Shown: one piece after another, positions 34,872 to 45,590 of the stretch
How positions within the stretch are numbered: the first letter of the stretch is position 1
How the letters are laid out: each line of letters opens with the position of its first letter
Source: Halichondria panicea
Lineage: Eukaryota; Porifera; Demospongiae; Suberitida; Halichondriidae
NCBI RefSeq assembly: GCF_963675165.1
Contig: NC_087386.1
Coordinates: forward strand, 5,901,566-5,965,565
Length of the DNA: 64,000 nucleotides
Direction: 5' to 3'
The notes under the pieces: model-generated
What the model was told of the DNA's origin: nothing
The model's database searches: none
Seen by the model: the letters and a program-made list of their open reading frames with translations, nothing else
Position numbers and translations under genes: made by a program

Positions 34872-35570
34872 CTTGTTGTCCGGCTTCAGTACCCTTCAAA
34901 AAGAAGGGCGTGGCTTGTAAATGGATTCCAGGCAGATTTTGTTTTAATAGAACGGTTACCTCAATTCCAAGACCACCCTCGAAATAACGTCTAGCTAGAC
35001 CTAGACTTGGAATCGAGGCTACCAAGAAGAGACCCTAGTCTCGCGGGCCAATCAGTTTTTTTAAGTATGGCCCACAAGGAGGCTATTACTCACTGTACTA
35101 TACTGTACTTAGATTCTTCAGTTTATATACTGTGCATTTTGTTTGATTTGAAACGAAAAAAGGGTGTTTGGAGGCACATGGAGAGTAAGCTCCATTCTGT
35201 TAACAGCCACTGCTGCCATTTGTATAACTGTGCTTCAACAGTGAACCTGTCAGCTAGCCAAAGTGCTCAGCTCAAAGCTTCTTCGCACACCGTGAAAACA
35301 GTTGGCTAGCATGACAGGTTTGGACTCTTTCAAGCTGGCACTTTCTGCCCTAAGGTCCGGAGACTTTCCCCAGAGCGTGAAAAGAGGACAAGCCTCTTGC
35401 ATGTTGCTCTGAAACAAATCTTCCACGTGCCTCACAGAACAGTGAAAAATCAGTCATTTTATACTATCACAACCACGTGGTCGGGACAGTGCACATGCGC
35501 GAAGAGAGGTGACCACATGGCTTATTGCATGTAAGGGGCGTACACCAAGGAAGTACTTAAAATAAACAAG
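34872..35570. promoter_or_regulatory. Shared upstream region of the divergent FATP genes
   Basis: 699 bp between the two start codons, which face away from each other. It contains a fragment with GGAATCGAGGCTACC, related to the interspersed TAGCCTCGA element, and a CACGTGG-type stretch at 35471-35482. A bidirectional promoter is inferred from the layout only. Confidence 0.45.
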
Positions 35571-37053
35571 ATGGTGTTTCCAAGAAAGGGTGTGCTGGTG
35601 GCTCTAGTAACTACAGTGGTTCTAGTTCTCATCGGGTTCCCACTATGGATAGCCTCTCTGTTTGGTCTGATGGGGTTTCTGGGCACGGGTGGACTCCAGT
35701 ACTGCAAGCTTTTTATACGAACCTTCCCCGTGGATCTCTGGTGAGTTGAATGTCTAGCTCCTCTGGTATGGTATCTGTGTTCACACACACTCAATAACTT
35801 TATCCATACCTCATCGTTAAATCACAGGATGGGAAAGAATTTACTAGCGATGATGAAAAAGTCAAACCGTGTAAAAAAAGAAAATTTGTACGTTTCCGAC
35901 TTATTCCAAGAAACAGCTGCCAAATATCCCAACAAAGTGGCCATATATTTCGAGGATCGTACTATAACCTTTCGTGAACTGGACGTACTCTCAAACAAGA
36001 TAGCCCATCATTTCCTGGCTCAGGGTTTTCAACGTGGCGACGCTGTTGCTATGTGCATGGAAAATTGTCTCGAGTACATTCCCGTTTTTCTAGGGCTATC
36101 GAAGATCGGAGCGGTGGCTGCTTTGATCAATTACAACCTTCGACAAGAGTCTCTCACTCATTGCATCAAAATATCCTCGTGTCGTGGTCTAGTGTTTAAT
36201 AGCTCTCTGGGGGGAGCTGTGAAGGAGGTTTGGGAGGACCTGGATCCAGGGGTACGAGACCACGCCTACTCTGTCGGTGGTGATGCTGGAATAGGCGGAG
36301 TCTCACAACTAGAGGGACTACTGGAGAGTGTGTCAGCTAGTAACCCTCCCCCAGTGCATGGGAAAAGCTCTGATGGTACGCACGGCACACATACTTTCAA
36401 TATTACTCTTAATGCCATAATTGTCTTTATAATTAGGTGCTTTTTTTAGTAGTGTTATGTGCTTTCAGAACCCTGTGTCTATAGCAACATGCGTATGACT
36501 GACTATTGTGTCCATTCTCTTTTGTCCTTATCTCCAGACAATGTGTGCTATATCTACACGTCCGGGACCACTGGAATGCCCAAGGCTTGTGTAATGAAGC
36601 ATGACAGGTCAGAGTTCATTATAATAATAATTATGGATGTCTTATAATAGGTATCATATCGCTTGTGGATTATCCTGTAGAGCTTTAACCAGTTAGAATT
36701 TTCCATGTAGAAGTCTCTGGCATACTCGTCAACCACATAAAGCATGAATTCGAACAGTTTTGGAGAGCTTGAGCTCACTTTAACGTTTATATCTAACCTA
36801 TTTGCACTAGTAATTATGTTTCTCTGTGCTCTCAGGTACTGTACCCTTCCTGATGGAGTGACAGAGTTTGCTGGTGTTACGGCTGATGATATCGTCTATT
36901 GCACTCTCCCTCTCTACCACTCCAATGGAGGCATGTTAGCCACTGGACAGATGCTCTTTGTGGGTGCCAGCTTTGCTCTCAGGAAGAAGTTCTCAGCCAG
37001 CAACTTCTGGACTGACTGCATCAAATACAAGTGCACGGTGTGTGTGTGTGTGT

Positions 37054-37126
<73 letters not shown>

Positions 37127-38269
37127 GACTACTGGATTCCCTCTATAACGGATACTTGGGGAATATAGTTTTGGCCCTTATAATATACAAAGGTTGTTTT
37201 GGTTATGGGTTTGTTTTGTACACAAACTGTTCATTTGGGACCTGAATGTCCGGCTTTTTTCATCAGGGGTGACCGTTAAAAGGGTTCTACTGTATAGTAG
37301 TTCAATTCACTTTACTCTTTATAACCTCTTCAGGTTTTCTTCTACATTGGAGAAATTTGTCGCTACATTTTGGCCCAGCCCAAGAGGCCTACGGACACAC
37401 AACATTGCATTCGGCTGATAGTTGGGAACGGATTACGCTACGAAGTATGGAAGGACTTTATCGAGCGATTCAAGATTCCTCAAGTAGCCGAGTTGTACGG
37501 CTCGACCGAAGGCAACGTTGGACTGATGAACTCTCTCAATAAAATCGGAGCTTGTGGTAGAATATCTGTCATCCTGCCATTTATCAACCCAGTTGCATTC
37601 GTCAAGGTGGACGAAAATGGAGGCTATATTCGAGACAGTAACGGATTTTGTGTGCCTGCCGCTGTGAACGAGCCCGGGGAGTGTATGGGGGTCATTAAAA
37701 AGAGTCAAGCAAGGTTTAAATTTCACGGCTACACGGACAAATCGTCCACTTCCAAGAAAGTCATGAACAACGTGTTTCGCACTGGGGACTCGTACTTCAG
37801 GTCAGGTGACATCCTACGAATGGACGAGGAGGGTTTTGTGTATTTCTGTGATCGCACCGGAGACACGTTTCGTTGGAAGGGAGAGAACGTATCCACGGCA
37901 GAAGTGGAGGCTACGATGGCTCATATTCTTGAGTTGACGGATGTGGTGGTGTACGATGTTGAGGTGCCTGGTAACGAGGGGCGTGCTGGAATGGCTGCCA
38001 TTGTGGGGACTCGGGACACTGTGGACCTGTCAACACTCCCTCGCCAACTCTCTCTCTCCCTGCCCCCCTATGCTGTGCCTATCTTTGTGAGGCTAATAGA
38101 GGCGGCTGAGCTCACTGGGACTTTCAAACTGCGTAAGGTCAAGCTGAGGAACGAGGGTTTTGATCGAACAGAGGTGACTGACCCACTGTACATGTTGAGG
38201 GGGTCTTCGTACGTCCCTCTAACAGAGGAGCTCCACGAGCAACTCCTCCAGGGAACAATCAGAGTGTGA
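35571..38269 (+). CDS. Long-chain fatty acid transport protein / acyl-CoA synthetase, gene 2 (FATP/SLC27A family, 641 aa)
   Basis: Exons: 35571-35740, 35828-36375, 36538-36607, 36836-37037, 37334-38269; in frame throughout. Residues ~9-40 are strongly hydrophobic ([20 protein letters not shown]), an N-terminal membrane anchor. Catalytic motifs: [46 protein letters not shown]. The N-terminal two thirds differ clearly from gene 1; the last ~170 codons are almost identical. Intron 4 begins directly with a GT microsatellite that supplies the splice donor. Reaction is as for gene 1; substrate preference cannot be read. Confidence 0.94.
37038..37122. repeat. GT microsatellite forming the 5' end of FATP gene 2 intron 4
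   Basis: The exon ends ...TGCACG and the next bases are GTGTGTGTGTG, so the donor lies inside the repeat. Two TT interruptions are visible. Confidence 0.9.
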
Positions 38270-38566
38270 AACAATGGACTCATGCATTAGCTGTTAGTAG
38301 GGGACTCTATAGAAGGAAAGAATTGGTTGAATCATTAGTGCGTGCATATGTCATGAATTACTTAATTCTTGGCAGAATTATTAGTATTGTTATTATTGGT
38401 GTGCTACACGGAATCATGTGACTTTTTGTTATTATTGGTATCGTAAAGATTTTCATGATAATTATCATGTGACATAATTAATTATTAATATTGTATTATT
38501 CAGGAAGTGAAAAAGTTTAGCAATTTACAACAAGAGGCAATAATAATTATACAGTCATACATACAA

Positions 38567-39217
38567 TTAACGCCTAACTTTCTTTCTATATTTGTCATAA
38601 TGAAAGTCATCAGTGGCTTGTGCGTCGGTCTTTCGCTTGCCCAGATCTTGACCAACTGCCTTCAACTCAGGACCACTCTCACCCACGACAGGTATGTAAG
38701 TGGGCGGGGCCTCAACTGGCTCCTTAGACGAGTCGTCTTTGCGACGACCACAATCATCTTTTTTGAAAACTGCAGGGATCGACAGTTACATCAAAAAGAA
38801 CATAATTCGTACAATACAATACAGTCAAAGTTGAATAGTGAGTAGTAGCCTCGATCCCAGGCCACACTTCACTCAGGGAAGGCACCTCTTCTTTTCTCTT
38901 GAAGGCCGGTGAAGGAGGCTAAGTAAGTAGTAGAGTTCCCGGCCCGACTTTTCTATTGTAAGGCTACTATATAGAACAAGGCTATAGAAGAATACAATAA
39001 TAACAATACAGTCAAAATGGACTACGTGTAATTAAGAGTCATACAATACAGTGTGCTATAGTGTGATGCAAGTGGGTTACTGACGTACATCTGAGGCTGT
39101 GTAGAGTGTAGTTGGTGGCCATGTTGGAGGGGGCGAGGGACACGCTCTGTTGACTCCTGTAGTACAGTACACACAACATGAGGAGCTTGATCCACCCACC
39201 ACACACACGCACGCACG

Positions 39218-39272
<55 letters not shown>

Positions 39273-40858
39273 CACTCACTGCTTCATCTTGTCCTCCACC
39301 AGTTTCTGCTTGGCTAGTTCCGTCTCTTCAATGTTACGAAACTTGGCACTGTGTAAGTGTGTGTGTGTGTGTGTGTATATAATCAAGTACAGGCAGCTCC
39401 AAAACAAGTCAGCGTCGGAACATTAAGCAAGGTCATTTTAGAAAAAACACCATTTAAACCCACGCGTTATCTCAAAAACAGAACGACAACAATCAGCATA
39501 CCATTGGATAGAGCTATCAAAGAGCTACAAAATGCATCTTTTAGAAAGTTAGCCATCAAATTTCAGTAACATCACGCACACGTTTTTTCTATTGGCAATA
39601 AATTGATCTAGGGATACTATGAATGCTGCCTATTTTAGCCCCCCTCCCCCCCCCCCCACACACACACATATAACTCACTCTAATCCGAGGTCAATCTCTG
39701 GTATACCCGAGAGCATTTGATTGGACAACATATCCTCTGTCTTGGACTTTGACTTGACGTCGATTCTCTCTGGGAGCTTGTACAATGACTTGACCTTAGC
39801 TTCGTACCTGTATACATGTATAATAATATTACGTCAAAAGACAAGCCAAAGCTGAATATAGCAAATGAAACAGTCTTGTACATTTGTACAGCTCTAAAAT
39901 ATTGATTGACATACGTAGATTCTTGCTCAGAAGTGTCTTCCTTCTGTGGTAGCCTCTTCTCCATCTCATTCTCGATGTACTGTAGCATGTGAGTATCATC
40001 ATCTCTTTGCTTGGTCTCAGCTGAGAAGGTGCTAGCCAGTCTCGCCAAAACCTCATCCTCAGCTCTAGGGAATTATGATTCAACAGCCTTAACTTTAGTA
40101 CTGTTCATTCAATGTCAAAATGTATGAAACTTAGAAAGAAACCTTTCTAGCGCTATAATTTGTCACTTTTCAGCCTTGGAAATGCTATATGCATGATAAT
40201 TATGGCCAAATTGGCATGATATGAACCAAGAGTTCATTAGGAACTCTTGTATGAACCTATTAGGTCTCTTTCTAGTTTAAGTTATGGCAGCTGAAAGAGT
40301 CCCGGAACCATATTAAATGGGAAGGGGGAACGGTCAAACAGCCATAATTAACCAAAACAATTTGCAATATTTAGAGGGTCGCGTGTGTGTGTGTATTTCT
40401 AGTGACGTACTTTTCTGCTTCGTTCTCTTGCATTTCCTTGAGGTCGACTAAACCTCCTCCTGTCTTGAGTTTGAACGGATCCGACTGTATGGAGGCAACA
40501 AATAGAGAGTGAAACAGAAAATGTAACAATGGAACGTACCGTCATTTTCTCTTCTTCAGAATATTTCTTGCCAAACGCTAGACCCACAGCACTGCACAAA
40601 TCACATGATAGTCACATGACATTTATATAGGCACACATACCTCACTCCACCAGGACGCTTGCGGAACTTCTGCAGCTCCTTTGCTGCCTCCAACTTCATT
40701 CTACACATACGTACACACACACACATTGATTTCATAATTATTATAGGATAGGATAGATATCTCTCTCACCCCACATCATCAGCCACTTGTTCTTCTTGTG
40801 TGGGGCTCTCTTCTCTCTCAGAACTGTCCTTCCTCCGCGCTCTGTAGCGTCGAGGCAT
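38567..40858 (-). CDS. C9orf78: C9orf78 / TLS1 homologue, spliceosome-associated protein (297 aa)
   Basis: Nine exons: 40770-40858, 40641-40700, 40540-40591, 40411-40484, 39915-40064, 39679-39807, 39280-39348, 39089-39156, 38567-38769. Diagnostic stretches in order: RRYRARRKDSSE, LQKFRKRPGGV, DPFKLKTGGGLVDLK, STFSAETKQRDDDTHMLQYI, MLSNQMLSGIPEIDLGLE, SNMATNY, and the C-terminal ATDDFHYDKYRKKVRR. Human C9orf78 is 289 aa with the same order, and its fission yeast counterpart Tls1 acts in splicing. It is basic and acidic-rich without a globular domain, as expected. It is convergent with FATP gene 2, with 297 bp between the stops. An AC microsatellite lies in intron 7. Confidence 0.95.
39204..39271. 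repeat. AC microsatellite in a TLS1-homologue intron
   Basis: About 70 bp of AC dinucleotides with CGCACGCACG at the left, in the intron between exons 7 and 8. No coding role. Confidence 0.9.
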
Positions 40859-41011
40859 TTTAATTTAATTCCCTATCTAGATCTCTCTCCTCTCAGTTTA
40901 TGTATAGGTAAAGGGTCGATAAAGCTACATTTTAAACAATCATTATTATAGCAGAATAAATACGAGAATAACAATTATTTTTGACTTTATAAAAAAATAA
41001 AATAAAAAAAA

Positions 41012-42768
41012 TTAGCAGTGTTGTCTGGGTGGCCAATGAATGAATGATTTTTGTTGTTGAACAAGAGACGCTTGAATCTTGTTCAAAGGTACATCATGAA
41101 ACGGTGGAACCCCTCCCTCCAGTAGGCCGATACCAGCTGCAGTCCCAGCGGCCTGCCCCATCTGCCATAGCGTTGGCTCCACTCTTATAGCAGAGAAGGC
41201 AACATGACTCACAGAAGGACAATTGGGGACGGCCAAGTTGACTAACTCTTGTCTCTTGGGAAGGAGAGTGTAATAAGGAATCTCAAACACAAATATTCCT
41301 CCAGTGTCGTAACTTGTTAGTCCTTCGTTGAACACAATCAGAGTTTCCTTGTCATCAGCTAATACAGCCACTCTTTGCATATCGTGAATATCAAAGGCCC
41401 AATCAGCGATAGCAATGGAGTCATCTCTACACTTGAGAAGAGCCGGTATTCTGTCTTGCTGCACATAGACCTTATCCCCGATCATTCTAACAGCCTCTCG
41501 AACATATAGCTGGGGTGGAAAATGATTGTTTTCTGGCCACTCATCTTTGCAGAGTCCATAAGATCGATAAATAACTCGATCAATATCTGGCACGGATGGA
41601 TCACTCACCCAAAACCACATAAGACCTTGGACATAATACTTGTGAGCGTTATAAAACTGTTTGCGTTGAGTTCTATTGGCTGTAGCATAACCAACAGCGA
41701 GACCAACCGCATCGATACCAACAGAAGCAGAGCCACAGCAAGCGTCAAATTTGTATGATCTTAATATCTCGCCCGGATATCCTTTATACTCGAGATTTTG
41801 CCACGGCCTTTCAATGGTATCCTGAAAGCGAATATCTTGTAAATTGAGTCTTCTTGATAGTTCAAAGTCTCTAGGGTCATAGCCAGGGGGCTCTGGGATA
41901 GGCACACTGTTGTTGGGATCACTGGTTAGACAAACCCTGAATGAATATGACATGAGATTCTTATCAGACGTTCCTACAATTGTTCGAGGGTCAGAACCGT
42001 TCTGTACATACTTGAGCAGTACTGGGCCATCTTTGTCATTTACACGAGCCTTCACGGGAACTTTGAACTGGGACAGCGAGCCATTGCTAACACCACCCCG
42101 CCACTCGTTGTATTTGTCACGTCCTTCTCGACCAAACGTGTACTCTACATAACCGGTAGCCATCATCAGTTCACCTTCGTAGCTTGCATCAATAAAATAC
42201 TTGGCCGCGAGTGTTTCTCCAGCCTCTAGTATAATCTCTGTGATTCGTCGTTCACCATTTTCTATTGCGGTCTTCACGCCATCACGGCCCTCAACAAAGT
42301 TAGTATTCAATCTGAGCTCGACATCATAGTCATTCAACATGTTCCTGAAGTTAAGTTCCCCCAACCAATTGTCAGGTTGCCACACTGGCTCGGTGGTTCC
42401 ATAAAAAGCTGCGTTACGCATTGCCCATAAATACTGTGTCGAATTGTTTATTCGTATTTCGTCTTTAACACAATCTCTGAGTCCGATGCCCCCCGGAGAG
42501 GCCATACCCCCCACATAGGACGTGGGCTCTATGAGTAGAACAGACTGAGCACCACTAACACGAGCAGCAATGGCTCCGGCAATCCCAGCTGGAGTGGCAG
42601 CGTACACTATCACATCATACGAACTGAAGGGGAAGAAAAAATTGAACATAAATAAAACATTGATAATGATTACATTATTATTAAGAATTACGTTTGCTCA
42701 TGGTAGGCGCTCTGTACAGTGGTCAGTAACAAGGTGAACAGTAGGAGCTTCTTCACAGATCCAGACAT
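41012..42768 (-). CDS. Secreted FAD-dependent oxidoreductase (562 aa)
   Basis: Exon 1 (42692-42768) encodes a signal peptide (VKKLLLFTLLLTTVQS). Exon 2 (41012-42623) carries the rest. The domain starts DVIVYAATPAGIAGAIAAR...SVLLIEPTSYVGGM, a Rossmann FAD-binding beta-alpha-beta of the FAD_oxidored type, with AKYFIDASYEGELM as the second FAD region. A late SHVAFSAIRVEPTLWQMGQA segment typifies this family. An in-frame ATG 18 nt upstream (42786) is an alternative start. The substrate is unknown. Relatives I know of are mostly bacterial, and only one intron, right after the signal peptide, breaks the gene; gene transfer followed by acquisition of a secretory exon is possible. Confidence 0.88.
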
Positions 42769-43057
42769 GTCTATGTACATGTGCATGAGTATCTTGGTCT
42801 GTGTGTAAGAGTCACTGTTGTTGTACCTCTCCTCAGTCCTGCAGGTCACGATAAATGCACCGTAGTTTCAGCATAGGTTTCAGGGTCACCGTAATTATAA
42901 GCTACAGGATGCTAACAAATGGGCGGTACCCACCATGTATTAAATTTGGCCTTTGACCCTTTGGCAAGAAGAAATAGAAGCAGATCCTTTCTGAGGCCTT
43001 AGCGCCTTGGCCTTGTGAAGGAGGCTAAGCTAGAGGCCAGCTCATGAGCTGGTGGTG
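42769..43057. promoter_or_regulatory. Intergenic region between the FAD oxidoreductase and NELFE
   Basis: 289 bp between divergent start codons. It includes a repeat remnant (GAAGGAGGCTAAGC). A short upstream ATG (43044, ATGAGCTGGTGGTGA) overlaps the NELFE start. Shared promoter function is inferred from the layout. Confidence 0.4.
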
Positions 43058-45331
43058 ATGGCCGTGTACCCAGCTCAACTGACAGTGGAGGAGAAAAACC
43101 TCAAGAAAAGATATGCAAAGCTTCTGGAGAAGGTATTGTCATGTGTGTGTGTGATCCACTGCATACGTACCCCATATACATATTGAATAGCGTAAGCAGC
43201 TACTCAAGTCACAAGAGAAGCCATTGCTCAAATCCAGCTCTACCAAGCCCTCTGGAGGTGAGTGGTGTACTTGACAACACCGCGTGTGTAATACTATCCC
43301 CTATCTTTAATACAGAGATACTGTCTCCTAGAGATGCAATGGCTGCTGCTAAGAAGCTCCTAGAGGCTGGGGTGAGCTCTGAGTGTGCCTTCAGAATACG
43401 TATCTATTGTTCTATACAGAAACTGAAACTTGGCAAAAAGAATCCAGTCAAGAAAACGGGATTCAAGAGAGTGGGAGAGACACCGAACGATGTATGTCAC
43501 ACAAGCACACTCCACACACACACATACTCCCACACAAGCACACTCCACACACATACGCCCACACAAACACAGGCACACTCTACACACACACACACACAGG
43601 CACCACCGGCCAAGAAAGCCTCGACTGTCAGCTTCTCTCGATCTCCTAAGGATCCAATAGAACAGCAGCAACAGGTGGGGTCATAGAGGTCATATTGAGG
43701 GAAATCCCCTCTCATTATGTGACCCCTTTATACAGCAACTGAAGCAGAAAAAAGTGGTCGATCAGATTCATTATCAAAAGAGCTTGTACAAGAGAACATT
43801 TGTGAAGGGATCTACTGCCAGGGATATTGGTGAGGGCGGCTTGTTATAGAGGGAGGACTTATGCTGAGACCATAATAAATATTTTCAGAGCGTATTCCTA
43901 AGAAACAAGAAGACGACGTCGCCACGGCAACTACTGACAACAAGGTCTCAGGGACACTCAAGGTGAGTCACATGACCTGTTACTATGGTTACATTGTTCC
44001 TCGTACAGGAGCGTACAGTGTATGTGCGGGTGGAGTTTGGTCCCGTGCTCTCTGAGAATGCTTTGCAGAAGGCGTTCTCAAGATTTGGAGAAATTGATAA
44101 AATAGAACTTCGGACATCAGCAAAGTGAGTGAGTAGCGTATTTATTTAAGGCAACACTCTAAATATAAGACATTTGAATATTCCAATGGTGTGCTTAAAT
44201 CAATATTTCTGTCGGGACAAAATCTTCCATAATAAATGAAGGAAAAAATGTTGGCTATAATTGGTTTTTTCCGAAAAACAAGTCTGTTTTGATTGCTAGC
44301 TTTATTTCCTCACTTTTGAAATGGGCATTTTGTAGCTCTTTGATAGGCTTCAGGCCCAATCTGTAAGAGTTAGTCTCACTAATAATGCTCATCCCTCTTG
44401 TTCAGGTCAGCCTTTGTCAGTTTTGTGAGTTTGTCTTGTGCCTCGGCAGCCGCCAGAAAGGTGGGTATGACACAATATGGATGTGGCTTAATTGTTACCC
44501 CCGGCTCCTACAGATGAACCGTGGTATGATTCGTGGATATGAGGTGATAGTTCAACCAGCGGGAGATGAGAACCACTTTGTAGAGCTTGCTGGAGAGGCA
44601 GCCTCTAACCCATGGGCCGTCATCGGTACGTATACCCTATAGCGGGTTATTTTCGTATAGTGGAAGTTTTTGTATATTCCGTAGTGTAGAGCATCATACG
44701 AAAATTACCCGCTATACGGTAATTTAACTGTAGTAGTGAGAAATTTTTTTAAAGTAGTGGCAATCCTCAATGTTAATTCATGCATTTGCCTACATAGTTT
44801 AATCTACTGTAGGCCTAAAGAGGTAATGATTATATTTTGTCTAGAGAAAGAGGTGGGTCACGTTAGCATACCAACTCTAGGCAGTGTGGGCATGTCCCTT
44901 ATATAACCATAGCGATATACCAACTCTAGGCAGTGTGGGCACATCCCTTATATAACCATAGCGATATACCAACTCTAGGCGGTGTGGGCACATCCCTTGT
45001 ATAACCATAGCGATATACCAACTCTAGGCGGTGTGGGCACATCCCTTATATAACCATAGCGATATACCAACTCTAGGAAGTGTGGGCACATCCCTTATAT
45101 AACCATAGCGATGTACCAACTCTAGGCAGTGTGGGCACATCCCTTATATAACCATAGCGATGTACCAACTCTAGGAAGTGTGGGCACGTCCCTTATATAA
45201 CCATAGCGATATATAGATTGTTGTTAACGAGTGCTTGTTTCCCTGTAGCTGCTGGTAAGGAAGTGTCTGCTCCAGTCAAGAAAGCTCAGTCACACAGAAC
45301 TCAGAAATCTTATGAAAACAATGACTTTTAG
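43058..45331 (+). CDS. NELFE: Negative elongation factor E (NELF-E/RDBP), 292 aa
   Basis: Eleven exons: 43058-43132, 43191-43257, 43316-43371, 43420-43491, 43600-43674, 43736-43829, 43889-43962, 44009-44124, 44406-44460, 44514-44625, 45249-45331. The N-terminus AQLTVEEKNLKKRYAKLLEK matches the NELF-E leucine/coiled-coil start. KKTGFKR and VSFSRSPKD follow, then an RRM: TVYVRVEFGPVLSENALQKA (RNP2), SAFVSFVS (RNP1-like), and NPWAVI. The protein ends YENNDF. NELF holds RNA polymerase II in promoter-proximal pause; the RRM binds nascent RNA. The long Arg-Asp dipeptide tract of vertebrate NELF-E is absent, so the protein is shorter than human (380 aa). The RNP1 match is weaker than usual. Confidence 0.9.
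44635..44719. mobile_element. Short MITE, CCGTATAGCGGG family, in a NELFE intron
   Basis: 85 bp bounded by CCCTATAGCGGG and CCCGCTATACGG with TA at both borders. The same family sits in the kinase-ankyrin introns. Confidence 0.8.
44868..45210. repeat. 49-bp tandem repeat, seven copies, in NELFE intron 10
   Basis: Unit starts ATACCAACTCTAGGCAGTGT and ends CCATAGCGAT. 343 bp equals 7 x 49. Units differ by C/A and G/A changes only. No coding or regulatory role is visible. Confidence 0.95.
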
Positions 45332-45590
45332 GGCATCACATTTTTTCTCACTCACTTAAATCAATTCATCTGATTTGCTTACTGTGATATCATTACACTG
45401 TGTAGTCAACAGTAAATTAAAAACATAACGTGTGTACATGTGCCATAAAAATGGATTAATAATAAATTATTAAAAACAGCAAAGTAGGCTGGTTGGGAAA
45501 TACATAATTATTGCATACATACATACACGATGAAAGTCAGAGATTGGTGATTGAAATGAGATGGTTTGAGCCGATATATCGAGCTAAGTG

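Noticed and set aside
38507..38845. Plus-strand 112-aa frame after FATP gene 2
   Set aside because: It overlaps the last exon of the TLS1 homologue on the other strand, whose C-terminus matches a known family.
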